This document shows, in pieces, positions 24,601-35,890 of a DNA stretch of 64,000 nucleotides; positions within the stretch are counted from its first letter, which is position 1; every line of letters starts with the position of its first letter. The notes under the pieces are model-generated. The model did no database searches. It saw only the letters and a list, made by a program, of their open reading frames with translations, and was not told the origin of the DNA. A program made the position numbers and the translations under genes. Source of the stretch: Nemania diffusa. Lineage: Eukaryota > Ascomycota > Sordariomycetes > Xylariales > Xylariaceae. The stretch is from positions 3,172,501-3,236,500 of the forward strand of contig JBBPUQ010000008.1 of NCBI GenBank assembly GCA_038501195.1, in the 5' to 3' direction.

Positions 24601-27600
24601 ACGCCACTGCTTCTGAACGGACGGAGTATCAAGCGTACAAAGGTTGTAAAGCCTGTAGAGCCCTCTCCGGTAGAATCACCCAGGGCTGCTTATGAGGTTA
24701 TTCAAGCTCAGCTAAGAAAATTTGAGCAATTGGACCGAGAAGCGGCAGAGAGTCCAGGTCGACGCTTATCCCTTCTAGCAAATCTCGAACAAGAAATGGG
24801 TCAATTAGAGTCGAAATGGCAAACAAATCACGATCACCTTGGCCGAGACTCGATGTCTAGTATACGGACGTCTCCTTCTCGCAACTCGCGCCTGAACTCA
24901 ATGGCCCCAACATTATCTAGGCCATCTTCACAGCGCTCATCAGTTGCATCTGCTATTGCTGAGCGGCGGGCTTCGCGAAGGGCTCGTATGCAAAACCGAG
25001 ACAGCGAAGGGATGCTTGCTCCATCGTCGCAAACTTCAGAGAGTGTCCGAGGTACCTCCTGGCAAACAAGATTAGCTGAGGCAAATGTACAGTACACAGA
25101 GAATGCGCCAGAACTACTAGTGAGGCGCGATAACTTGAATTCCTTGTCAACCGCAGAAGCTGGCCCAGGAAGTGCAAGAAGTCCTGCAACGAACAAATCG
25201 CGCTTAGAAGGGGAACCGGATGCAAGTCGTGGAACTCTCAACATTGAAGTTAAACAGTCAACTCCTCCTATTCACGGATTATGGTCTCAGAGGGCGCCAG
25301 CACAAGAGCCATCTAATTCATGGCTTTGGAACCCTCAAACTAAGTTATCTAAGGAACCAATTGAGTTTTATGAGCTCCCAGGCCTATCCGTTCGACCAAC
25401 TACTCGAAAGCATTTGAGCCAATTAGCGATCGAGAGCTCAAGTTTATGGCAAACGGGCGCTAAACCAGCATCAGTGAAATCGGAGAGCGGTCTGTGGAAT
25501 ACCCATGCTTCCTCTCCGCGTTTCGAGGCGGTGAAGAATCCCGCTCGGCCGGTTACCATGCGCCCCGCGCGAAAGAACAAGCGGGTTACACTTCTTCCTG
25601 ACATTATTGAAAACCCCGAACCTCTTCCAGATAAACGAGGCACTCTAGGTATTTTCCAGTTTCCTTGGGGTGAGAAAAGTGAAAACGCCACCCTTCAATA
25701 TCGCCCAAGCCAAGTATTCATGGCAATGCCTGGAACCATGACTACCGCACGTGTTGTAACCAATCCCGTAGCGGGCACTCGAGCAACGCAATCAGAAGAA
25801 AATGAGTATTCGTCCTCTTTCTTCGACGAATATGACGAGGAGGAGGGTGACAACTTCTCCGACTTCTCTAGCAGCGGCGATGACGACTTCGATGAGACCA
25901 CGCTTTGGGAAATCGCTAGCCTACTTCAAACTGACCAGATTCCATCTAAAAACAGCCTACTACCGATGCCATGGCAGCCTTCGACTTCAGTAGAGGCCTC
26001 TGAGCTCGCAGAATATGAGACTGAGATGCCATCCGATGATGAGTATGGAAATGACGATATCGTTAATCTGTCCTCGCCATTCGAGCAAACAGAGACTTTC
26101 CAAGAACAGAAAAGTTTGAATGGTACTTTACGTCCTTTGTTATGGACTCTACAGGAACCTTCCCAGGATCGCCTTCAAAATTTCGGTTTGCCTCAGCAAG
26201 AGAGTCTACGTCCGGCCGAACATGTGGCGAAGCCAAAGTCCAGAACCAAGTCTCGGCTGCAAGCCAAGGACTTGGAGCTTATACGAAGCAACAAGCTGTG
26301 GTCACCAACAGCCAGGAAGACGGGAAGCTCCGAGGAATCATTCCTTTGGGGGCCATCAAAGAATACTAGCCACCTCGAAGAAACGTCGTACCCTACACAG
26401 CCGGTGACGACTCAACACCAAGTTCCAGTACTATGGGTAAGGTCAAGGATTACTCAAGGCTCTACCTTCGGTTTACCGGAACCCGAGGCCCAGGTCTGGC
26501 AGAAGTTGGTCTCCAAAAATAGCGTAGTGAATAAATCGAAATCACGGCCGGAGGAACCAATCCCAAGTATCAGCAGCTCTGCACTATGGTCTCAGAACAA
26601 TGCAGTCAATCTGATCACCTTGTGGACTCCGCCTCCCCGATCCTCGGTACTTGAGAAAGATGTTCCGCGCAAGGCCTGGACCAGGACGCCCACTCTGTTT
26701 AGACTGGACGCAGGGAGGACAGAGTACCGCACCACATCCGCTCACCCTGCAGCGTTGGTAATGACTAGAAAACCAATGACATTTGAACAGTCGGTCCAGC
26801 CCCTCCAGTCAACGAGGCTATGGGTAAATAGCGAAGTAACTCGTATGGAATTGGACTGGATTACTATGTGCAACTTTCGCCCGCTCTCCCCTTCCGCCGG
26901 CGAGGCTGTAGTGGAATCCAATGCTTCAGCAGTCTTAGATGCGACGGTATCAAGTAAAGAAAAAGGCGGCTTCTTTGGAGGTTGGTTTGGCAAGAAGACG
27001 AAGAAAGATTCAACGACGACAGTCGCCTCAGAAGTTCAACCAGACTCGATAACTTCAAATCCTGAGCTTCCCGAACAATTAGAAGACATCATCGTCAAGA
27101 ATCTTGACGACATCCCTCACACAAAGCCCACCACCCCCACTGATATGGTCCATCGCCAGGCAACACCCCGAGACTGGTCTGTAGCACTTCATCAAGCTGT
27201 CTTCGAGTCGTATCCTGAGCTCAGATACTCAAGAGGCCAGACGCTAGCGAACCCATGGAATGCAGGACTAGAAGCTCAAGTCCTGAAGGACGAGGGCTTG
27301 CAATTGTCAGATTTCGACGTAGCTGTACGACATCCAGTTTTCTTCGGCTCCCTGAATACGGCGGCGGAAACCGTACACCCGGCTTTGACAGGCTATCGTG
27401 TTAATACAGTCCCAAGCGCTTCGGCTAGCATGTCATCCCTCTGGGCTAAGCCTTCGGAATCACAGGCCGCACTCATGAGCGGGCTATGGGCACTCTCTAC
27501 AGAGTCTGATTCGATCGCCTCCCAAGGCATGCACAACAACCATTCTACTAGCTATTATCCCGTGAGAGGGAACAAGACAGCTCGTCTATCAGTATCCGAG

Positions 27601-27741
27601 GCGAAGGTTAATTCAGGAAACCAAGGGCTGTGGAAGCGTGGCAGCGGGATGGAGCACTTGCGTCATCCCTCTTCGTTTCAGAAGAACTGGCTGGATGACT
27701 CTGTGAACAAAAGGTTCACTCGGATTGAGCTGCGATATTAA
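21632..27741 (+). CDS. Large protein with seven predicted membrane helices and an LW-repeat tail; family not recognised
   Basis: Four exons (21632-21678, 21735-22293, 22344-22431, 22484-27741) join in frame to 1,983 residues. The ATG has a good context (ACC ATG G). Residues 1 to about 245 contain seven hydrophobic segments (for example LRLVLILFLI, FGRFFVGIAFTAVT, ITAIALDAVIIGLL, LPGIGLTILVALVTVF), so an integral membrane protein is predicted. The remaining ~1,730 residues are Ser/Pro/Thr/Arg-rich and mostly disordered, with an acidic patch (about 1340-1370) and a Lys-rich piece (GGWFGKKTKK). Fifteen Leu-Trp dipeptides, often Ser/Gly/Thr-Leu-Trp, lie between residues about 1164 and 1949. The long frame could be mistaken for a soluble protein starting at a TTG near 22573; splicing connects it to the membrane part. 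A scaffold or receptor-like role is only a guess. Intron 2 (50 bases, donor GTTCGT) is the least certain junction. Confidence 0.8.
25276..27640 (+). repeat. Array of fifteen dispersed Leu-Trp motifs in the protein tail
   Basis: LW codon pairs occur near 25282, 25327, 25447, 25495, 25906, 26143, 26299, 26347, 26434, 26587, 26623, 26820, 27442, 27487 and 27632. The residue before Leu is usually small or polar (Gly, Ser, Thr, Ala) and the residues after Trp are variable (SQ, NP, QT, NT, SP, GP, AK). The surrounding sequence is not otherwise repeated, so these are spaced short linear motifs rather than a DNA tandem repeat. They are absent from the first 900 residues of the tail. Confidence 0.85.
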
Positions 27742-28019
27742 GGGACGTAATTACTCTAGGCCGTATCCTGATACACTCAATTAATGATGTAAAAGCTGAG
27801 ATAGCTAGAATCTTGTACCTAATCCTCATATGGAGCTACAGGCTTAAGTTAGCCTCATCAAATATTTTATTTCTCTTCCCATCATATTATATGTATCATT
27901 CTTGCAAATATATTGGTCATAGTGCAGCCACTCTAGGTGTAGCTTGAGACCGTTTATTAAGCGCATTCTTTAAAATACGTACTATTTGCAACTAAGTGGC
28001 CCCTAATGTAAGCCCTTGC

Positions 28020-30561
28020 TCAAAGCCACTCGATTGTCTTCGAGTATGACTCGTCAACTTCGCGACCATTTCTGCTCGTAGTCCACGAGCCCTTCAGCAG
28101 CTCCTTGCCTTCAAGCTCCCCACTGGCACCAACTCTCAGCGTCCCCAACGCGTTGCCTTGGCTATCGACAAGCGCGGCACTCGCGCCCTCCTTAGCCTGG
28201 TAAAGGCAGACCTCGACATCCTCGGCATAGTCGTACACGGCCCCTCTGACCCCAGGTTTGCCGAGGACGAGCACCGTGTTCTCCCGCACGTACAGGGGCA
28301 GGCTCCCGAAGCCGTGCTTCTCCTTGAACCAGCCGGGACCCTCGCGGACCTGGTTCGTGAAGAACGAGGTCCACTTACCCTTGGGCAGGTAGAACTCGAC
28401 ACGCCCCGACTCCTCGAACACGGGCGCGGCGAGCAGGCTGTCGCCGACCATGAACTGGCGGTCGAGGTACCACGCCGTCGGGTCGTCGGGGAACTCGAGG
28501 CAGGTGGCCCTCAGCGAGAGCGGCCAGCCGTTCTCGGCGGCGGCGAGGCCCTGCGCGTAGAGGTAGGGCATGAGGCGGGTCTTGAGCGCGGTCCAGCGGG
28601 CGAGGGTGCGCGAGCAGCCCTGCTCGGAGGCGTCGTCGCCGTCGATGGTCCAGGGCACGCGGTAGGAGCCGCTGCCGTGCAGGCGGCTGTGCGAGCACAG
28701 CAGGCCGAAGGCGACCCAGCGCTTGTAGATCCAGGGCGCCGGCGACCCCTCGAAGCCGCCGATGTCGTTGGACCAGAAGGCGTACCCGCATAGACCCAGG
28801 CCCAGGCCGCCGCGCACCGACTCCGCCATGGCCTCGGGCGTCGACTCGCAGTCGCCGCCCCATACGAGCGGGAAGCGCTGCGTGCCCGCGCACGCCGAGC
28901 GCGCGAAGAGGACTGCCTCGGTTGGGCCGTGACGCGCCTGGAGGGCCTCGTAGACGACCTTGTTGTAGAGAAAGGCGTAATAGTTCTGCCCGTGTGTGTT
29001 AGTGATTCGACAGTCGAAGATTGGGTGTGCGGGTAGTAAGAAAAGGGGGGCAAGCTCACATGCATCTTGTGAGCATCCACTGATTTGTTGAACCATTCGA
29101 CGTCCAGGGTGGGAATTCTCTCTCCAAAGTCGGTCTTGATGCAGTCGACGCCCTGATCGAAGAGCCCGTTCAGGCACTCGACGTACCACTCCACAGCGGC
29201 GGGGTTGGTGAAGTCGACGAGGCCCATACCCGCCTGCCACAGGTCCCACTGCCATACATCGCCGTTCTTCCGCTTTAATAAGTACCCCTTCTCAGCTGCC
29301 GTTTTGAAGGCCGCGCCGTGCTGTGTGATGTACGGGTTGATCCATACGCACACCTTCTTAACCAGTCCGGACGATTTTAAGCGGGAGATCTGCGCCTTGG
29401 GATCTGGGAAGCGCTCTGAGTCGAAGACGAAGTCCGTCCATGTAAAAGCCTGCACAGCAAGCAAGAAACGTCAGTTCAGCCAACACTATCCAAAGAGCCA
29501 TGTAGATTCCAAGGAAACGGCCTCACCTTCATCCAGAAGCAGTCGTAATGGAACACGTCAACCTGCGTATCCCGCGCCTTCATGCCCTCCAGGAACGAGT
29601 TCACCGTCGCCTCGTCATAGTTAGTCGTGAAGCTCGTGCTCAGCCACAGCCCGAAGCTCCAGCTGGGCACCCTCCCCGGCCTGCCCGTGAGCCCCGCGTA
29701 GCGCCGCAGCACATCCTTGGGCGTCGGGCCGTAGATGAGGTACCACTTGAGGCGCTGGCCCTCGACGCTCGTCTGCACGCGGCTGCAGCGCTCGCTGCCG
29801 ACCTCGAGCTCGACGCGCCCGGCGTTGTCGACGAACACGCCGTAGCCGCGCGAGCTCAGCCAGAACGAGACGTTCTTGTACGCCTGGTCGCTCGAGGTGC
29901 CCCCGTCGGCGTTCCACAGCGAGATCGACTGCCCTACCTTGTTGAAGGCCCCGAAGCGCTCCCCGAGCCCGTGCACCGACTCCCCGATGCCGAGTGTCGT
30001 CTGCGTGAAGATGTAGTGTTTGAAGTCCCGCATGTCGCCCGTCTGCATCGGGGTGCTCGGAGCCGGGTTGTATGCTAGGCCGACGCTGCGGCCGAGCAGA
30101 GATGTTAGAGCATGCGATCCGTCGGTACTATGGAATCGTATGTCGAATGTGTGTTGGTCTGGGTGTATTGTTGCCGATAACGCGCCAGCGCTCAGTGTTG
30201 TCCCTTTATCGCTTTTGCTGACTTCGGGTTCGATTTTAGGCTGGCCATCGGGAAATAGTTCGAAGTGAGGCCCCTTGACTGCTGCTCCGGCCCAGTGCGT
30301 CGTCTCGACAGATATGATTCCATCAGCTGCTGCTTCTATGTCCTGATATCCCGTCAGTTGCAATAGTCAGTACTGTTTTGGGTAACAGAAGCTTACGATA
30401 GTTAAAGTGCTCTGATTCAAAGTATCTCCTCGGTTAAATATTTTCCGTGTTGGGCATAATAGACTTAATCCCTTCTCTGTCTGTGTGATGTTATAGACAT
30501 CTTCGGCATACTCCACCCTCATCCCCTCCGCTGTCAACCACATACCATCACGGAACTTCAT
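28020..30561 (-). CDS. GH31 alpha-xylosidase (YicI-like), intracellular
   Basis: It removes alpha-linked xylose from xyloglucan oligosaccharides. Four phase-0 exons (30561-30397, 30342-29527, 29449-29060, 28985-28020) give 778 residues, close to the 772 of E. coli YicI. The nucleophile Asp is at about 434 in CIKTDFGERIP, a signature typical of alpha-xylosidases rather than alpha-glucosidases. The acid/base Asp is near 502 in VWGGDCEST. Other landmarks are LGERFG, WLSTSFTTNY and FWSNDIGGFEG. There is no signal peptide (MKFRDGMWLTAEG), so it should act inside the cell on imported oligosaccharides. It diverges from a secreted GH3 glycosidase across 850 bases, which suggests shared control. Exon 4 is very GC-rich at third positions, giving long antisense frames. 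Confidence 0.92.
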
Positions 30562-31411
30562 GTTGAATTTTAAATCTTATCAATTGGTACTCTTTTCAAG
30601 TCGTTTCCGACATGGGATTGAAATTATTCACATTTTTAGATAGACAGAGGGCCCAGAATATTTGTTTCGATCCCTCCAGCGTGTTAGTTGGTTCGTGAGG
30701 GGACGACGATACAACAGCTCGCGTGGCCCGCTCTCGTGCCTCGACATAAAGCTCCCCCGAGCAGCTTTAACGCCAAAAGCAAATGATCTCATGCGCAAAC
30801 GGGACCCGGGCCGTAACTGCGAGAGCGGGGCTACTTTGAATAGCATGGAGATGCTGCAAATCCATTCTTAGCGTCTTGTGAAAGTCGTAGCTTGCCCTGC
30901 ATGCATCGGAATCATATATTGTTGCGGCAGTGCGGTACTGGAAGTTCCAGTCACGGCCACCGGGGATCTGTTCGGTGTGGCACCTTTCGGCGGAATGCTT
31001 CCCCACCAATAATGAGGACTCTTTTCTTCCATTTCGGGGCCGTCAACGCTTTCTCCAACGGCTGAATCCCCAACTCTTCTCCAAATTTCTACCCCAGAGT
31101 AAGTATCCGGGCTACATTCCCAAGAGTTTCCCAAGAGCTCAAGGGTCCGAAAGGGTCTGGCCAAAGCCATTCTTGAGCTCGGTAAAGAATTGTGATGGAA
31201 GATTCTTCGCTTGATCGCTGTGTACAAGATCTCGAGTGCGGAAAGGAGGGTTAACCTGCCGACAGTGACGATTGTGTAATCCCCCAGGTGATTAAGCTTA
31301 TCCCGGGACGTACAGGTTATATATAACCACAATGCTACGCCGGTTATTGTGTTTTTAAGAAAATGCTCCCCTTATTGTACTGTGACCTTGCCTCGATCCC
31401 GTTCCATCACT
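30562..31411. promoter_or_regulatory. Bidirectional promoter between the GH31 and GH3 genes
   Basis: These 850 bases separate the two divergent starts. A GCGGGG word at 30825-30830 fits the CreA/CRE-1 carbon-repression consensus SYGGRG, and a palindromic GGTTAACC lies at 31249-31256. Both are short words that can occur by chance. The gene pair (intracellular alpha-xylosidase, secreted beta-glycosidase) makes shared regulation by plant-polymer sugars plausible. Confidence 0.4.
31315..31328 (+). promoter_or_regulatory. Palindromic TATA element of the GH3 gene
   Basis: GGTTATATATAACC is a perfect 14-base inverted repeat containing TATATATA, 84 bases before the GH3 ATG. Position and composition fit a TATA box; the GGTTA/TAACC arms add symmetry that a TATA box does not need. 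Confidence 0.45.
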
Positions 31412-34034
31412 ATGGCGAAAATGAGGGACTCCATCACGGTTCTGTTGGCCGTTTTAACTGCTCTCACACAGAGCGTACTAGGCGACAGCGAGAAGTCAAC
31501 ACCAGTATATAAAAATGCTAATGCTCCAGTCGAGAGCAGAGTGGCGGATTTGCTCTCGAAGATGACGATCGAAGAAAAGACGTCCCAATTGGTCCAAGGA
31601 GACTTGAGGAATTGGCTCGATGTCGACACCTTCGCGTTTAACGAAACCGGTCTCGAGTTCAATATGGAGTATCGAGCAGGCCAGTTTTATGTCGGAGTTC
31701 CCATACCATGGGAGACGCTCAGCAATGGTATAAAAACGGGACAGGACTACCTAATGCAAAAAACGAGACTCGGCATTCCTGCGTTTGCGCAAACAGAAGG
31801 CATCCACGGGTTTCTTATCCCGAATGCCACAATTTTCAACTCACCAATCGCCCTAGCCTGCTCCTTTAATGTAGACCTAGTCGGAAAGATGGGCAAAGCT
31901 ATAGCCCAAGAATCCCGAGCGTTAGGGGTGAACCAGATATTCGGGCCTGTCGTCGATTTAGCCCGTGAGCTACGGTATGGTCGCGTGGAAGAAACCTACG
32001 GAGAAGACGGCTACCTGTAAGAATACCAATGTATTCGGTCATCCTAAAATGCTAACCATTCGTCCTCTTAGAGCGGGAGAGATGGCACACGCGTACGTGA
32101 CGGGTCTCCAGTCCCTCAATGTGACGGCGATGGTGAAGCATTTTGTAAGAAGACTCCCCGAGATCAAACACTATCGTTACTCATCATACATGTCATAAGG
32201 TGGCCTTCGGATCCCCTGAGCAAGGCGTGAATACGGCGCCTGTCCACGGCGGCGAACGAGAACTCCGAACAACGTATCTTCCTCCCTTCAAGCGAGCGAT
32301 TATCGACGGCAACGCGTTTTCCATCATGAGCGCCTATCATAGTTACGACGGTATACCGGCGGTTGCTGACAAACACACATTAACCGATATATTGCGAGGC
32401 GAATGGGGATATAAATACTTCGTGAGTTAAGACCTTCGTATGATGGGGAGTTTGAGTCTAATATTCAAGCTTAAAGGTCTCAAGTGATGCGGGCGGCACC
32501 GATCGACTGTGCGGCTCTTTCAGAATGTGTGAGGCCAATCCTATAGATTCGTACGCGGTTATTAATTATGTAAGTAATACAATAATGATGATGGGACTTG
32601 TTACAAAGTCTAATATGATAACAATAGGCTCTTCCGGCTGGTAATGATGTTGAGATGGGCGGCGGATCCTATAACTTCCAGAAAATCCCCGACATGGTTG
32701 CTGCTGGCAAACTATCGATTGACGTTGTGGACGAGGCTGTCTCGCGGGTCCTGCGAGCCAAGTTCGACGCGGGCATGTTTGAAACCCCCTTTACGGGAGT
32801 CGCCGTGAAGGACCAAGCCAAATACATACACACACCAGAGGTCGTCCAGTTTGCCCGTCAGCTTGACAGCGAGTCTATTGTTCTCCTCGAGAATCATAAT
32901 AACGTTCTTCCACTGAAGAAGAATGCCCATATTGCTGTCATCGGACCGATGGCTCATGGCTTCATGAATGTGAGTAGTTGTGAATGCACAAGGCGTTCAT
33001 GGAAACTGACGGAGTCCTCGCTATAGTACGGAGATTACGTGCCCTACCTATCACAGTACAGGGGCGTCACACCACTTGATGGCATCAAGGCTGCCAGTGA
33101 GGGCACCGTCACCTACGCTAAGGGGTGCGAGAGATGGTCTAGCGACCAGTCAGGTTTCGGCGAAGCCATCGCGGCTGCCGAGTCGGCCGATGTCGCGGTC
33201 GTCGTAGTAGGCACGTGGTCGCGAGACCAGAACGAGCTATGGGCCGGCTTGAACGCGACAACTGGCGAACATGTCGACGTGCACAGCCTCAACCTCGTCG
33301 GCGCGATGCCGTACCTCGTGAAAGCCATCATCGACACGGGCAAGCCCACGGTCGTTGTGTTCAGCTCGGGCAAGCCGATAACAGAGCCCTGGATCTCGGA
33401 CGCTGCATCGGCACTCGTGCAGCAATTCTACCCGTCGGAGCAGGGCGGAAACGCGCTGGCCGACGTGCTGTTTGGTGATGTCAACCCGTCTGGACGCCTG
33501 TCGGTGTCGTTCCCCCACGACATCGGCAACACGCCCATCTATTACGACTACCTCAACTCGGCGCGTGCGTCGCCAGACCCGGGCGTCGCATACGCCAACG
33601 GCACGCTCATTTTTGGGCATAACTACGTGCTCTCGACCCCGCTGCCACTGTACTCGTTTGGCTACGGTCTGTCCTATAGCACATTCTCGTATGCTAATCT
33701 AGCGCTATCAAAGACGACGGCATCGGCTAGTGACACGGTCACAGTAACTGTGGATGTCACAAACGAGTCTAATCGGGACGGTGCCGAGGTTGTACAGCTC
33801 TACGTCGAAGATGTGGTAAGCAGCGTCGTAGTGCCGAACAAGCAGCTCAAGGGCTTCTCCAAGGTCAGTGTAAAAGCGGGGGAGACTAAGACGGTCAGCA
33901 TCGACCTCAAGGTTGCAGACCTCGGCCTCTGGGATCTGTCCATGAACTACGTTGTCGAGCCCGGTGCCTTCACAATCATTGTCGGGAGCTCGAGCGACGA
34001 CCTGCGGGCAAACGCCACGCTCACTGTGGCTTAA
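31412..34034 (+). CDS. Secreted GH3 beta-glycosidase (beta-glucosidase/beta-xylosidase type)
   Basis: It hydrolyses terminal beta-linked glucose or xylose from oligosaccharides outside the cell. Six exons (31412-32016, 32072-32144, 32200-32421, 32477-32569, 32628-32969, 33027-34034) give 780 residues. The start MAKMRDSITVLLAVLTALTQ is a signal peptide, probably cleaved after SVLG. The N-terminal GH3 domain holds GPVVDLARELRYGRVEE and the nucleophile Asp at about 304 in SSDAGGTDRL. The GH3 C-terminal domain (from about LENHNNVLPLKK) and a fibronectin-III-like end (VDVTNESNRDGAEVVQLY) follow. The frame upstream of the ATG opens only at GTG. With the divergent alpha-xylosidase it could complete xyloglucan oligosaccharide breakdown, but linkage preference cannot be read here. 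Confidence 0.92.
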
Positions 34035-35890
34035 TTGAGTGTCTCAGTCACAGAGTATCTGTGTATTACATACCTAGATGGGCAGGGAGGCATCTAAATA
34101 GATACAGGTAATAATTTAATTCCTAGATCCCATTCTCACGTGCTCAACAATGGTGTTTTGATATCGGAGGGGAACACGATAACAGAGACCCTGATATCCC
34201 CTCCATCCCCATAGGGGTCTTGATTGCATATCCACATATAGTACTTATTGTATTAGTATACATTAGGCGCTCGGGGACGGAGTATAACACATGGCTTTAT
34301 TGCCTATGCCAAATAGTGATGAGGAAAGGTAGAACCTTAGGAGGAATTATGTCCGTGAAAAGGTCGGATACGACGTTAGGCATCTACCTCTGATAGGATA
34401 GGTTGTTGTTCTAACCTGCCTAACTTATGTTATAATAAGTATCTAGCCCTATATATGGGTTAAATAATATCAATGTGCCTAGCCTTAATGAGGGAGGTCC
34501 CATTAGGTAAGTCTGAGTCTAATGCATCTACCCAGGCTTCGCCTACTTTTATTCCTGATCCCGAGTTAGAGTGAGAAGGTGTATCCCCTCTCGACTACTG
34601 TAGATCGTACTTGACCCATCACTTGACCTATCTCTCTCTCTGTCCCACTACCTCTTTTAGATTGGTGAGCCGTTATAGCGCGACAAACAGTCATCGAGAT
34701 AAATAGATATCTGCTCTCTTATCACGGCATTTGAATACGCCAAGAATTGCCGACCTATCTGCCTATCTACAGAACACATGAATAAAGCTATTAGGAGGTA
34801 GTACGAATAACTTGATTTCCACAGAAATAATTTGAGATCGCAGGTCTTGGTTATCCATTTTAGAATATGAAAGATAATTATATTAAATAGTCGACGGACC
34901 TGCATATGAGCTGAAGTTTGGAATGGATACGATCGTCATTGGTTGAAGCGGTAAATAAGAGGGATGGATGATGAAAGTGGCCTCCAAATGATCATTTTAA
35001 GGGCCAGCAGGTATGTACATCACCACCGTACGCTATACTACAAGCTACCTTAGGTATATGCTAGTGTGCTGTCAGCCCCCCTGCACCCGCTGGAGACATG
35101 CATTTATCCCGGCTCCAAGCCGTCGGCGTATGCCACATCCCATCCAATCGCGTGGCCCTCCGGCCCTGCCACTACGTAATAGAGCATGTGACTGCCAGCA
35201 GAGGGTGCGACACAACAGATGCGTAGTGACACTATCTTCGTACTACCTACTACATACACTACATCCACTACACGCCTTCGCATACGGCTGTGTAGATAGG
35301 TATGCCTGGTCGTGTCTCTGGCCATGCTATCATTCCCTCCTCTCCACCCACCGTCCACCGCCTGCTTGGCCAGAAAGAGTCAACAAGAAAGCATGCACTA
35401 TGCACCATGCAAGACGGGCTCGCTTGCACCGATCAGCCACCTGGTGCCTTGATGGACCTGGTTTCTGGCCATTGCAGATATTGGTCTAGCATGGATCTGG
35501 CATCGTCTTCTCCGTGCATTCCAATCGCAGCCTGCTTCTCCGGGATCCGTGTATCATTAGATCATTGTTCCCTACGGTATTGTATGCAAATCCAGAAAGC
35601 TGGTCCGTCTGGTTCGCTCTGCGTCGCTTCGTGACCTGCTTCTGAGCACTCCCTCCATTCGGTATCGTAGCGTGCTGTGTAGGAACGGAGGGATGTAGGT
35701 ACGTCCACACCTCATGCAGACGGCAGGTCGTATCTACGTGCTGCGTACATAGCTATGTGCTAGTCTAGTGGTCTAGATTTATATAATTCCAAGCTTTCAC
35801 CTGGAACCATCGTTCCTCGTGTTTTCCCCTTTGCTTGGCTAGGTAAAAATCGCCGTCTTCGCAAGTGACAGCTGTGAAAACACCGTCACA
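34035..35890. other. Intergenic region before the ceramidase gene
   Basis: No gene is visible in these 1.86 kb. The first part should be the 3' UTR of the GH3 gene, and the end is the ceramidase promoter. Short CT-rich runs occur near 34.63 kb. The open frames (34657-34905, 35013-35489, 35302-35634) have no recognisable features. Confidence 0.5.
35778..35786 (+). promoter_or_regulatory. TATA-like element of the ceramidase gene
   Basis: TTTATATAA lies about 105 bases before the ceramidase ATG, a reasonable distance for a TATA box in this kind of fungus. It is supported by position and sequence only. Confidence 0.35.

Noticed and set aside
22573..27741. Treating the long frame as a stand-alone 1,722-residue gene
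   Set aside because: Its first codon is TTG and the frame continues upstream through good introns into the membrane-helix exons.
28158..28793. 211-codon plus-strand frame over the alpha-xylosidase
   Set aside because: Antisense shadow of the GC-rich last exon; the product is Arg/Gly/Ala-rich low complexity.
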